A DNA stretch of 64,000 nt, taken from NCBI GenBank assembly GCA_020638975.1, contig JACKHN010000011.1, positions 1 through 64,000 on the forward strand, written 5' to 3'. Shown here piece after piece: positions 18,432-26,660 of this stretch. Each line of letters begins with the position of its first letter. Position 1 is the stretch's first letter. The notes beneath the pieces are model-generated. The model was not told where the DNA came from. It was given only the letters and a program-made list of their open reading frames with translations, and made no database searches. The DNA is from Planctomycetaceae bacterium (GTDB taxonomy: Bacteria; Planctomycetota; Planctomycetia; Pirellulales; Pirellulaceae). Made by a program: the position numbers and the translations under genes.

Positions 18432-18538
18432 GATCTAAATTCACGCACTGAATCTAAGAGCAATTCTCCTTATTGCCGCATCTTTCTCAACACCAAACTC
18501 AATAACTCCAAACTGTCGGTGGGGGCACGCTTAACAAG

Positions 18539-18620
18539 TGGGGGGAACAGGATTCGAACCTGTGAAGGCGTAGCCATCAGATTTACAGTCTGACCCCTTT
18601 GACCGCTCGGGAATCCCCCC
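18539..18620 (-). tRNA. tRNA-Tyr (GTA)
   Basis: A class II tRNA with a long variable arm (TGGCTACGCCTTC region). Acceptor GGGGGGA/TCCCCCC, anticodon stem TCAGA/TCTGA with loop CTGTAAA (anticodon GTA), T-arm ACAGG TTCGAAT CCTGT, discriminator A73. CCA is not encoded. Corresponds in position to E. coli tyrU. Confidence 0.96.
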
Positions 18621-18654
18621 AACAATAAATCCCACCTTCACTCAAAGTCTTATA

Positions 18655-18730
18655 TGGAGCCAGCGGAGGGACTTGAACCCACAACCTGCGGTTTACAAAA
18701 CCGCTGCTCTGCCAATTGAGCTACGCTGGC
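18655..18730 (-). tRNA. tRNA-Thr (TGT)
   Basis: First gene of the operon. Acceptor GCCAGCG/CGCTGGC, D-arm GCTCAATTGGCAGAGC, anticodon stem GCGGT/ACCGC with loop TTTGTAA (anticodon TGT), T-arm GTGGG TTCAAGT CCCTC, discriminator T73, and an encoded CCA tail (18657-18655). Corresponds in position to E. coli thrU. Confidence 0.95.
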
Positions 18731-19093
18731 ATATCCTAAAAGCAACGTTGCTGAAACTTCGCTGGCAACTCGCATTCTTGACGCACAACTCGACTGGCAT
18801 TCACGCACTGCACACCATCCGTGCGATGGCGAAAACCAGCTAATATACCGAAGCCACGAAGACACGCAATATGGATACCGACAATTCGCGTGCCAAAAAG
18901 GCTCGCTCGTGCCAATAACAGACAAATTCACACGCTTTCGTCGCGACAATCAATAAAAAAAGGGAGTTCCAGCAAGCCCTTAGCAGACATACCTAGCAAG
19001 TAGCCTTCTCACGAAAGCACTTTTCAGTACAAATCTGCCTTAAAGCCTTACTGCAACTCCCTATCAAAGTTCCCCTACTCGCGGGGATTCTAT
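18731..19093. other. Intergenic region upstream of the tRNA-tuf operon
   Basis: This 363-base stretch lies between the sigma factor gene (ending at 19094, minus strand) and the first tRNA. It must hold the promoter(s) of the tRNA-tuf-rpo operon. I see no coding potential. A short TCCCC/GGGGA inverted repeat (about 19070-19086) just after the sigma stop may be a weak terminator. Confidence 0.6.
18842..18869 (-). promoter_or_regulatory. Candidate sigma-70 promoter of the tRNA-tuf operon
   Basis: On the minus strand TTGCGT (-35, complement of 18864-18869) and TATATT (-10, complement of 18842-18847) are separated by 16 bases. Transcription would start about 105 bases before tRNA-Thr(TGT). Found by eye; other arrangements in the 363-base gap are possible. 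Confidence 0.35.
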
Positions 19094-20758
19094 CTAATCT
19101 GGCAACTCCAGGCTTTCCTCTTGGACTGCCTGACGCAGCTTATTTAACGCTCGAGCTTCAATTTGGCGCACTCTTTCTTTGGTGACGCCCATCTCGGCCC
19201 CAACTTCCTTCAGGGTTTGTGGCTCCTGACTGTAGTCGAGACCGAAGCGACTAATGATAATCTTCTGTTCCCGGTCGTCAAGGCGAGACAAAATCTTGGT
19301 AACTTGCTCTGACCGAAGTCGCTGAGCGCTCTCCTCGCCGAGTTGGTCGCCGCGATCGTCTTCCTGGCTGGTGAACAACTCGTCCAGGCTCGTCCGGAAT
19401 CGATCACGATGCTTGAACTCGTGTGGAATGGTCCGTGCGAAGTTTTTCATGATCGCCCAGCTGGCGTAGGTGCTGAACTTATTACCACGCGAGTAGTCGA
19501 ACTTCTCGACTGCTCGGATCAGCGACATGTTGCCGTCGCTCACCAACGTAAAGAAGTCATCCGTCGAATTCACATGCCGCTTAGCGATCGAGACCACGAG
19601 CCGTAAATTCGATTGCACGATCTGGTTTTTGATCTGAACCGCTTGCTCGTACAGGTGCTCGATCTCTTCCATCGTGGTGCTCTTCGCGCGCGCCGGATTC
19701 AAGGACTCCCGCAGTTGTGAAGCCTTGTACTTCAGGTAATTGAACTTCCGAAACAGGTGATACTCTTGCTCGCGATTCAACAGCGGCGTGTCGTAAAGCG
19801 ATGCGAGATACGGCGGCAAGCCAGAGGGGGCTCGCGACTTTCGGCTCGCGGATTCCGCATCGGGCATGGGACCGAGAATCTCTGCCTCCAGCTTCTTCTT
19901 CGCAAAGCTGTCGTTGTGGATGAAGTCGAGCGGCAGCTCCAGAATTCGTGTTGCTCGCATCTCATTCACAACACGATAGATGCTCGTTCGTGTCCGACAA
20001 TATCGCCGCGCAAGGCTATCAACCGTTATACCCCGGCGGTGCTGTTGATAGATCTTTTGCTTCGCTTCCTCGGTCAACGGCCCCGTTCGGCTCGGAAAGA
20101 CCGCCAAATCAGGGTGCTTGTCGTCAAACTGCTTGAGCGTGTAGCGAATCGTCTCGACGCTGCGATTTGCCTGCTCGGCAATACGGCGAGCAACTTCCGA
20201 CGGGCAAGCTCCCGCCGACGCGAGTCGGCGAGCGAGATCAATGATGTCGTCGCGCTCTTCGGTGGAGAGCTGGCTGAATCGCTCACCTCGTTTGACTCGT
20301 TCGTTATTCTTCGCAACGAATCGCTCGACACTACTGCGCAGGAACCCAACTCGCTTGCGCCCACCAAAGATGAAGCGGCGACTGACCAAACCCTGCTCGC
20401 GCCAACGCGAGATTGTCTTAGTCGAAACTTTGAACAATTTGCTGAGATCTTCGACCGTGTGGACCTGCTCCATCATTTCGTCGGCGCGAATGTCGGCCGC
20501 GTCGGACACGTCTTCGACGAACAGCCGCAGATCGTGTTTTGCAGCGGCTCCCAGCATCGTATTGCCGGGCACAGAATCAGGGCGATAGTCCGTGATTCGA
20601 TAGCACAGATATTCGTAACTGTAGGTCTTCTTCGGATCAATTTCGCTGATCAGCCGTTCGGCTCGCTCGATTTGCTCGACCTTCTTGTGCCGGGGCGCGT
20701 AACGAACTTGCTGATCTCGCAGCTGCTTCAATGTCGTGTCTTGATAATCCGTATGCAT
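19094..20758 (-). CDS. Sigma-70 family RNA polymerase sigma factor with N-terminal HTH array
   Basis: This 554-residue protein ends like a primary sigma factor. It has a region 1.2-like helix (LPPYLASLYDTPLLNREQEYHLFRKFN, about 313-340), region 2 (QSNLRLVVSIAKRHVNSTDDFFTLVSDGNMSLIRAVEKFDYSRGNKFSTYASWAI, about 392-447) and region 4 (LDDREQKIIISRFGL... through GVTKERVRQIEARALNKLR, about 482-541). Region 3 is missing or reduced to a short linker. The N-terminal half instead holds a MerR/HTH_17-like segment (DLSKLFKVSTKTISRWREQG, about 105-145) and two more possible HTHs (about 165-210 and 228-262). Region 2.4 reads MKNFARTIPHEF rather than RQAITRAI, so -10 recognition probably differs from the housekeeping factor. 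An AGAGG site precedes ATG 20758. Family is clear; the regulon is unknown. Confidence 0.88.
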   Translation of the reverse strand: MHTDYQDTTLKQLRDQQVRYAPRHKKVEQIERAERLISEIDPKKTYSYEYLCYRITDYRPDSVPGNTMLGAAAKHDLRLFVEDVSDAADIRADEMMEQVHTVEDLSKLFKVSTKTISRWREQGLVSRRFIFGGRKRVGFLRSSVERFVAKNNERVKRGERFSQLSTEERDDIIDLARRLASAGACPSEVARRIAEQANRSVETIRYTLKQFDDKHPDLAVFPSRTGPLTEEAKQKIYQQHRRGITVDSLARRYCRTRTSIYRVVNEMRATRILELPLDFIHNDSFAKKKLEAEILGPMPDAESASRKSRAPSGLPPYLASLYDTPLLNREQEYHLFRKFNYLKYKASQLRESLNPARAKSTTMEEIEHLYEQAVQIKNQIVQSNLRLVVSIAKRHVNSTDDFFTLVSDGNMSLIRAVEKFDYSRGNKFSTYASWAIMKNFARTIPHEFKHRDRFRTSLDELFTSQEDDRGDQLGEESAQRLRSEQVTKILSRLDDREQKIIISRFGLDYSQEPQTLKEVGAEMGVTKERVRQIEARALNKLRQAVQEESLELPD

Positions 20759-21164
20759 CGCAGACCTCTTCTCTCTAATGACTCAGCCGGTGCTCCCTGC
20801 GATTCCGATCGCCCGGCTAAATCAGTCTCCACTTCGGGTAGCGGGCAGAGTCCCTGCCGCCGCCGCATTCAGTCTGGTCCGACGTTTGGTACGCCGAATT
20901 TGACGGAATTGTTCTCCGTGTCAATTGGACTTCAAAGCTCCAGACCTCTCAGTGCAACATCTCACAGACTGGCGGCTGGTCGACGCTGAATTTCCCGAAC
21001 ACCTGCTGCCGATTGAACTTCTGAACACTTCGCTGGCCGTCTCTCCTGTCTTGTTGTCACGTAATTCATAACCAATGTTCGCGCTGCCTGGCAACTTCTA
21101 TTAGCCACATCTGAGAGTACGCGTCATTGACTGCTTTTCATTCCAATCGGAGACATCTCTATAC

Positions 21165-21176
21165 AGTCTATAGACT
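21165..21176. promoter_or_regulatory. 12-bp perfect palindrome, possible operator
   Basis: AGTCTATAGACT lies in the sigma-factor leader region. On the minus strand it falls between a weak TTTCAC (complement of 21180-21185) and TATAGA (complement of 21158-21163), spaced by 16, so it could be an operator in the sigma gene's promoter. The promoter boxes are poor, hence low confidence. Confidence 0.25.
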
Positions 21177-21348
21177 TATGTGAAATTCATTGCTCTAGGC
21201 GAGCGATCAGTTCTCCCGAGGAGTATGTATCACCGAAAGCTCCGTTTTGTTTCACACTTAGTCCCATGAAATTGGATTTCCTTGGCGAACCGTGTCGATT
21301 TACCGAAAGAGCCTTAGTTTCTTTGGTTCACCGTATTCTCCTGACCGG

Positions 21349-21448
21349 GTAGTGGTACAGTTTGCGATCCCTGAAAAAGTAGGACGGCCACTCTTGGCCG
21401 TCTTTTGTCGGGCAGGAGTGCCCGACTTACGGCAAACGGTACCACTAC
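21349..21448. repeat. 100-bp palindromic element, copy 1
   Basis: Terminal inverted repeats GTAGTGGTACAGTTTGC (21349-21365) and its near-perfect complement (21432-21448, one mismatch) enclose two perfect 8-bp hairpins: GACGGCCA/TGGCCGTC (21383-21402, loop CTCT) and GTCGGGCA/TGCCCGAC (21407-21426, loop GGAG). Related copies lie at 48160-48253 and 62240-62336. It ends 48 bases before the start codon of the next gene. Confidence 0.85.
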
Positions 21449-21496
21449 CTCGAACCGCTAAGTTTTTTGCGTTATTCACGACGCTAGGTAAACTTC

Positions 21497-22972
21497 ATGC
21501 AATTCGACGAATCCGATGCCATCTTAGTTTCCTGCCGCTCACAAATCGTCATCACTCCCCGCAACTTCCTGTGGCTGACCACCTTGGTCGTCGCCTCGCT
21601 GGCAAGCTTATCTCGGTCGAGCTACGCGGAACCGAACGAGCGAAAGTTCGATCTGTCAACGCGAGATACGTCCGGCGCGATTCGCGACGTGCAGGTGGCG
21701 ATCGAGGTTACGGGAGACCTGAAATTGAATGCTGACGGCAAGCAGGTGAATCGCCTTCCGATGCGAGTCAGCGGCACGGCGCGGTACGACGAACGGACGC
21801 TTCGCCCAGGATCCGGGAACGCTTCAAAGCGAGACGCTCGCTTCTACCGAGACGCAAAAGCCACGATCGCCATCGGCGACGGTCGCTTGGAAATGGGGCT
21901 GAATTCGAACCGAAGGCTCATCGTCGCCGAAGCAGATTCCTCGAAAGTGACGCTGTTCTCGCCACTCGGTCCGCTCACCCGGGACGAGTTGGAGCTGATT
22001 CAGACGCAAGGCAACTCTTCAGTACTGGACCGGCTTGCGCCTGCCGCACCAGTCGCTTTGAACACCGAATGGGCCCATGACCCCAAGGACTTGGCGATCC
22101 TTCTCGGGCTCGACGCCATTCACCAAACCGACATCAAGAGCACGCTACGCCAAGTCGAGAATAACGTCGCGATCATCGACATGGCTGGCAAAGCGAGTGG
22201 CGCGATCGACGGTGTCGCCAGCGATATCGCACTGCGAGCGAAGTACAACATTAATCTCCAGTCGCACCGCGTCACTTGGCTCGCGATGTCCGTTCGAGAA
22301 GACCGAGCCATCGGCCACGCAACGCCTGGTTTTGACGTAACGGCTCGCGTTCGTGTCGAAGTCAACGAAAAGGCAACTTCCCTGGAACTAACGGATTCGC
22401 TGCTTAGCGAATTGCCGCTCGAATTGAATTCGGGATCGACACTCCTGCGTCTCGCCTCAACGCTCGGCGGATTCGCGCTGCTGCATGCTCGTGACTGGCA
22501 AATGATGGTCGATCGCCATGATGTCACGATCTTGCGAATGATCGAACAAGGCGAACTGATTGCCCAGTGCAACATCTCTTCGCTGCCTGACCTGACGGCA
22601 GGCAAACGCGTCCAACTCCCCGAATTCCAAGCCGACATCGAGAAGGCACTAGGAAAGAACTTTGGCCAGTTCGTGGAAGCGTCGCAGCAAAAGAACGAGA
22701 GCGGGCATCGCGTTCTGCGAGCAGTTGTCTCAGGGTTGGCATCGGAACTGCCGATCCAGTGGATCTACTATCACATCTCAGACGATACAGGTCGCCAAAC
22801 AGCACTCGTCTTTGCGATGGATGTCAAGGTCGTGGAAAAATTCGCCGCCGCCGATGAATCGATCGTCGGGACCTTCGAGTTCGTCAAGCGTGTGGCTCCC
22901 ACGCCGGCACCCGCCGCCACGGGCGAAACTGCATCGAAGCCAGCATCTGGGAACGCTGCGACAGCAAGGTAG
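21497..22972 (+). CDS. Hypothetical exported protein
   Basis: A 491-residue protein I do not recognise. After about 20 polar residues comes a hydrophobic stretch (FLWLTTLVVASLASLS) ending in SSYAEP, which looks like a signal peptide with a cleavage site; a start closer to it is possible. The mature part is a soluble, beta-rich-looking protein with no cysteine pairs or known motif, and a short Pro/Ala tail (TPAPAATGETASKPASG). No ribosome-binding site is obvious before ATG 21497. The ECF sigma module begins about 200 bases downstream on the same strand; whether it belongs to it is unknown. Confidence 0.75.
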   Translation: MQFDESDAILVSCRSQIVITPRNFLWLTTLVVASLASLSRSSYAEPNERKFDLSTRDTSGAIRDVQVAIEVTGDLKLNADGKQVNRLPMRVSGTARYDERTLRPGSGNASKRDARFYRDAKATIAIGDGRLEMGLNSNRRLIVAEADSSKVTLFSPLGPLTRDELELIQTQGNSSVLDRLAPAAPVALNTEWAHDPKDLAILLGLDAIHQTDIKSTLRQVENNVAIIDMAGKASGAIDGVASDIALRAKYNINLQSHRVTWLAMSVREDRAIGHATPGFDVTARVRVEVNEKATSLELTDSLLSELPLELNSGSTLLRLASTLGGFALLHARDWQMMVDRHDVTILRMIEQGELIAQCNISSLPDLTAGKRVQLPEFQADIEKALGKNFGQFVEASQQKNESGHRVLRAVVSGLASELPIQWIYYHISDDTGRQTALVFAMDVKVVEKFAAADESIVGTFEFVKRVAPTPAPAATGETASKPASGNAATAR

Positions 22973-23117
22973 GCCGAACACCCTCCTTCAGGTTTTCGCC
23001 GCCGAGTTTGCAAAAACTCAGTTGTTCTCAGCTCGGGGCTGAATCTGTGCGAATCCGGTTCCTGCACGAACTTCGGCGCTCGGAACAGATCTAAATCGCC
23101 AGTCTGTTCGTCTTTTC

Positions 23118-23144
23118 TGTAACGCTTGCCGCCTGGATGCGTTA
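23118..23144 (+). promoter_or_regulatory. Candidate ECF-type promoter
   Basis: TGTAAC (23118-23123) and CGTTA (23140-23144) are separated by 16 bases. This fits the general ECF pattern of an AAC-containing -35 and a CGT-type -10. Transcription would start near 23150, about 27 bases before the ECF sigma start codon, suggesting autoregulation. Confidence 0.5.
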
Positions 23145-23176
23145 AACAGATAGAACCTGAGCCAGCACATAGGTCG

Positions 23177-23746
23177 ATGATGCCACACGAAGGAAATGGC
23201 TGCGATAAGCGTCAGTGGGTCTTGTCGGCGCTCGATCAACACGAGTGCCGCTTGACGCGTTACGCGATGCGCATGGCGGGCGACGAAGAGGCCGCTCGCG
23301 ATGCGGTGCAGCACGTTTTCCTGAAGCTGTGTGATCAGAGTCCGACCGAGTTGAACGGACGTCTGTTGCCTTGGTTGTACACGGTCTGCCGGAACAAGAT
23401 CGTCGACCAACTGCGAAGCAGCGGGCGTCACGAATCGCTCGATTCGCCAGAATCGAATGCCCTGGTTGGTCGCGAGCCCGATCCGGCTTTGACCGCCGAG
23501 CAGCAGGATCTTGGCGAGTGGCTTCGCGAACTCGTGGAAGCCTTGCCCACGAGTCTTCGCGAAGTCCTCGACTTGTGGATGGACGGGTTCTCGCATCCGG
23601 AAATTGCTGAGATTACGCAGCGTACACCGGGACACGTCCGCGTGTTGGTTCATCGAGCCTTAACCCGACTCCGCGAGCATCCTCGCACCTGCGAGATGCT
23701 CGCCGAAGAGAACTCCCCTGAACAACTATCGCAGCCCTCCAATTAG
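23177..23746 (+). CDS. ECF-type RNA polymerase sigma factor
   Basis: This 189-residue sigma-70 family protein has region 2 (LTRYAMRMAGDEEAARDAVQHVFLKLCDQ...LPWLYTVCRNKIVDQLR) and region 4 (LPTSLREVLDLWMDGFSHPEIAEITQRTPGHVRVLVHRALTRLR), joined by an acidic linker, and lacks regions 1 and 3 as ECF factors do. ATG 23177 fits the family N-terminus and the predicted promoter; the open frame extends 17 codons further up. The gene is followed after 11 bases by a membrane protein with an anti-sigma-like N-terminus, the usual arrangement for an ECF factor and its regulator. The inducing signal is unknown. Confidence 0.9.
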   Translation: MMPHEGNGCDKRQWVLSALDQHECRLTRYAMRMAGDEEAARDAVQHVFLKLCDQSPTELNGRLLPWLYTVCRNKIVDQLRSSGRHESLDSPESNALVGREPDPALTAEQQDLGEWLRELVEALPTSLREVLDLWMDGFSHPEIAEITQRTPGHVRVLVHRALTRLREHPRTCEMLAEENSPEQLSQPSN

Positions 23747-23757
23747 CGAGACATGTG

Positions 23758-26352
23758 ATGAGCGATCACCGAGACCAATTCGACCCCGAAGAAGAGCAAG
23801 CCGCTCGCCTCACCGCATTTGCGCTAGGTGAATTGAATGAGGGCGAACAAAAAGAAGTCGAGTCGGAGTTGACTCCAGATCAGCGTGAAACGTGCCACGA
23901 ACTGCAGCGGATGTCCCTCGGACTCTCGCGAGCCGAGCATGCCGCGACGCTTCCTGAGCCATCGGTCGAATTGCGCGCCGCCATCGAATCGAAGCTCTCC
24001 GGTGACGCGATCAAGGTCGAGTTGAAGAAGCCGAACCGCGACTACAATGCGCGAGGGAGGTGGCTGATCGTGCTCTCAACCGGATTGTTGCTGTTGGTCG
24101 CCGTGGTCGCCACTTCCAATCTTTTGAACGGCGATGGCTCTCGCTCGATCGCGATGCAGTCTGAGATCTCGCAATCGAAGGAACAGAACGCCTCGTTGCA
24201 ACAGAAAGCTTCGCCAGTCGGCGACCGCCTTGTCAGGGAGCAAATGATTTATCGCCTTGAAGCGATAAAAGCTAAGACGGCGGCTCGCATACGTAAGAAC
24301 GAGGAATTGTCTGGAAGAGGGCCGTCCGACGCGTCCTTCACCCATTCCGGCCCTGCAACGGAGCCGATCGAGGTGGATGGATTGGAAGAGATGAGGCTTG
24401 CCCGACAGGATCGCGATAAGAAGTTTGCAAATGTGGCTTCGTTGGAGTCGAGAGTGCGAGAGTACAAACAAGTCGCCCCGGCACCGACAACCTCTCCTGC
24501 GCCGATCGTTGTGACGACGGAGGGCGCTCGCCAGCCCGGCACAACGACCTATCAGGCGTTGCCGAGTGCGCAGCCCTACTCCGCGACGCCACCGGCTCAG
24601 AGTTATGTCGCCGAGGCGGGCAAGGGATATGGGCAGGCATTTGGCGTGCAAGGCGTTCCCGCTCCCACTCAACTCGCAACTGACCGATACGTGAAAGGGA
24701 TGGAGGTTGCCGGTGGGTACCGCGGCGGTCAAGCGGCACAATCGCCCAGCGCTGAAGCGAAGCCAGGATACTACGCCGGCCACCACTACAATATGGACTT
24801 GGACTTTGAACAGCTTGACCAAGTCCGTCGGCAAGAGTTAACGATTTCGGAAGCAATATCCACCGGCGAGGCGAAAGGCAGAGGGTTGAGTAGGTTGGGG
24901 TCTACCGCCGAGCAGTACTCGCAAATTATCGAGAATCGATTTGCTTCGGTTAGCGACGCCCCGCTGTCGACTTTTTCCATCGATGTCGATACAGCGTCCT
25001 ATGCCAATACCCGTCGGTTTCTCACGCAGAACCAACTGCCGCCAGCGAATGCCATTCGGATCGAAGAGTTTGTCAATTACTTCACCTACGACTATCCACA
25101 GCCAAAGGAAAACGAACCGTTCTCGGTGAACTTGGAAGTTGCCGAGTGTCCGTGGCAGCCAGCACATCAACTCGTGCGAATTGGCCTCAAGGGCAAGGAT
25201 GTTCCACAAGAGACACGCCCGGCTTCGAATGTCGTGTTCCTGCTTGATGTTTCTGGATCGATGCAGAATGCGAATAAACTGCCGCTGCTGAAGCAAGCCA
25301 TGAAGCTGTTGACTGATCAACTGACCGAAAGCGATTCCGTTTCCATCGTCACCTACGCGGGCAACGCCGGCCTGGCGTTGGACACGACAAACGGCGAAAG
25401 CAAGCAGACGATCCGCGATGCGATCGACGCCTTGAACGCCAACGGTTCAACCAACGGTAGTGCGGGCATTCAATTGGCTTACGAGAAGGCCACTGAATCG
25501 TTTATCAAAGGTGGTGCGAACCGAGTGATTCTCGCCACCGACGGCGATCTGAATGTGGGCGTCACCGATGACGATGCGTTGATCGACTTGATCAAAACGA
25601 AAGCGGCGAGCGGCGTCTTTTTGACCGTGCTCGGATTCGGCGAAGGCAATTTGAAAGACGGAAAGCTTGAGAAACTAGCCGACAACGGCAATGGCATGTA
25701 CGCCTACATCGACTCGCTCCGCGAAGCTCGCAAAGTGCTGGTCGAGCAGATCGCCGGTAGTCTGGTGACGATCGCCAAGGACGTGAAGATCAAGGTCGAG
25801 TTCAACCCGGCCGAGGTCGCTGCCTATCGGCTGCTCGGCTACGAGAACCGGCTGATGTCCGCTCCTGACTTCGACAACGATGCGAAAGATGCGGGTGAGA
25901 TCGGCGCGGGGCATACGGTTACGGCGTTGTACGAGATCGTCCCCGCGAAGGCCACAGAGCAACTTACGTCGACCGCAGGATCCCTCAAGTATCAACGACC
26001 GGTCACGCCAGTCGAGCCGCCAAAGGAATTGACTGCCGCGGCGGAGACAGGCGAGTTGCTAACGCTGTTCCTGCGTTACAAACAGCCAGACGCCGATGAA
26101 AGCACACTTCGCGAGTTCACGGTCGAGAGCCAGCGACGAGCGTTCGACGATGCCTCGTCAGACTTCCGCTTTGCTGCGGCAATTGCCTCGTTCGGGATGG
26201 TCCTTCGTAACTCGGAGTTCCAGGGCAACTCGTCTCTGGCGAGCGTCGAAGAGATCGCCAGTTCCGCGATCGGAAGCGACGCACAAGGACACCGAACCGA
26301 GTTCCTTGACCTCGTTCGTAAGGCCAGCACTCTCCAGCCACAACGGAGGTAG
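23758..26352 (+). CDS. von Willebrand factor type A protein, YfbK-like, with anti-sigma-like N-terminus
   Basis: This 864-residue membrane protein starts with a cytoplasmic segment (ARLTAFALGELNEGEQKEVESEL) like those of planctomycete anti-sigma proteins. One transmembrane helix follows (about 102-122), then a Pro/Gln/Tyr-rich linker of about 270 residues. The YfbK N-terminal domain (STFSIDVDTASYANTRRFL) comes next, then a vWA domain with the MIDAS motif DVSGS (about 496-500) and a C-terminal DUF3520-like part (TALYEIVPAK...LTLFLRYKQPDADE). The layout suggests a periplasmic metal-dependent binding domain linked through the membrane to the sigma factor encoded just upstream. That sensor/anti-sigma role is inferred. 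ATG 23758 or the GTG at 23755 could start it. Confidence 0.85.
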   Translation: MSDHRDQFDPEEEQAARLTAFALGELNEGEQKEVESELTPDQRETCHELQRMSLGLSRAEHAATLPEPSVELRAAIESKLSGDAIKVELKKPNRDYNARGRWLIVLSTGLLLLVAVVATSNLLNGDGSRSIAMQSEISQSKEQNASLQQKASPVGDRLVREQMIYRLEAIKAKTAARIRKNEELSGRGPSDASFTHSGPATEPIEVDGLEEMRLARQDRDKKFANVASLESRVREYKQVAPAPTTSPAPIVVTTEGARQPGTTTYQALPSAQPYSATPPAQSYVAEAGKGYGQAFGVQGVPAPTQLATDRYVKGMEVAGGYRGGQAAQSPSAEAKPGYYAGHHYNMDLDFEQLDQVRRQELTISEAISTGEAKGRGLSRLGSTAEQYSQIIENRFASVSDAPLSTFSIDVDTASYANTRRFLTQNQLPPANAIRIEEFVNYFTYDYPQPKENEPFSVNLEVAECPWQPAHQLVRIGLKGKDVPQETRPASNVVFLLDVSGSMQNANKLPLLKQAMKLLTDQLTESDSVSIVTYAGNAGLALDTTNGESKQTIRDAIDALNANGSTNGSAGIQLAYEKATESFIKGGANRVILATDGDLNVGVTDDDALIDLIKTKAASGVFLTVLGFGEGNLKDGKLEKLADNGNGMYAYIDSLREARKVLVEQIAGSLVTIAKDVKIKVEFNPAEVAAYRLLGYENRLMSAPDFDNDAKDAGEIGAGHTVTALYEIVPAKATEQLTSTAGSLKYQRPVTPVEPPKELTAAAETGELLTLFLRYKQPDADESTLREFTVESQRRAFDDASSDFRFAAAIASFGMVLRNSEFQGNSSLASVEEIASSAIGSDAQGHRTEFLDLVRKASTLQPQRR

Positions 26353-26354
26353 CC

Positions 26355-26645
26355 ATGACACAGTTACGTTGGCTCGTCGGCGTGCTCGTCATTCTTGCCC
26401 TGGTCACGATTTGCCTGAATCATCTCGCGGAGCAACGCAACGCGGCATTGGCGAGCGACCCACCAGCAGATCTGCTCAAGCGGATCGAGACGCTTGAAGC
26501 TCGTGTTGGGCTGCTCGAAGTACAACTTTCGCACACACGTCACTCGTACTTACCGCCGACCGTTCCCAAGCACTGGAGTCAACGCGAATTCAATGGCGCG
26601 CCGGTTTACATTGTCCCGCTCAGCGACCGCGCGCCGAAGAATTAG
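26355..26645 (+). CDS. Small membrane-anchored coiled-coil protein
   Basis: A 96-residue protein starting 2 bases after the vWA gene stop, so almost certainly co-translated. It has one N-terminal transmembrane helix (WLVGVLVILALVTICLNHL, residues 6-24) and then a heptad-like helix (LLKRIETLEARVGLLEVQL). I do not recognise a family. It is probably a third component of the ECF sigma/vWA module. The C-terminal third is polar and may be periplasmic. Confidence 0.7.
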   Translation: MTQLRWLVGVLVILALVTICLNHLAEQRNAALASDPPADLLKRIETLEARVGLLEVQLSHTRHSYLPPTVPKHWSQREFNGAPVYIVPLSDRAPKN

Positions 26646-26660
26646 CCTGCGGAGGGAGCG

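Larger units (their letters stand above)
20759..21496. other. 738-base intergenic region between divergent genes
   Basis: The region separates the sigma factor gene (minus) from the 491-residue secreted protein gene (plus). It contains a 100-bp palindromic element (21349-21448) and a 12-bp perfect palindrome (21165-21176). The part 20759-21150 would be the sigma gene's leader; open frames there are short and do not look like genes. Confidence 0.6.

Noticed and set aside
19757..20989. 410-codon open frame on the plus strand
   Set aside because: Antisense to the sigma factor gene, which has clear sigma motifs; low-complexity translation.
21292..21735. 147-codon open frame reading through the palindromic element
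   Set aside because: Most of it is repeat or overlaps the start of the 491-residue protein in another frame; the peptide recurs with each repeat copy.
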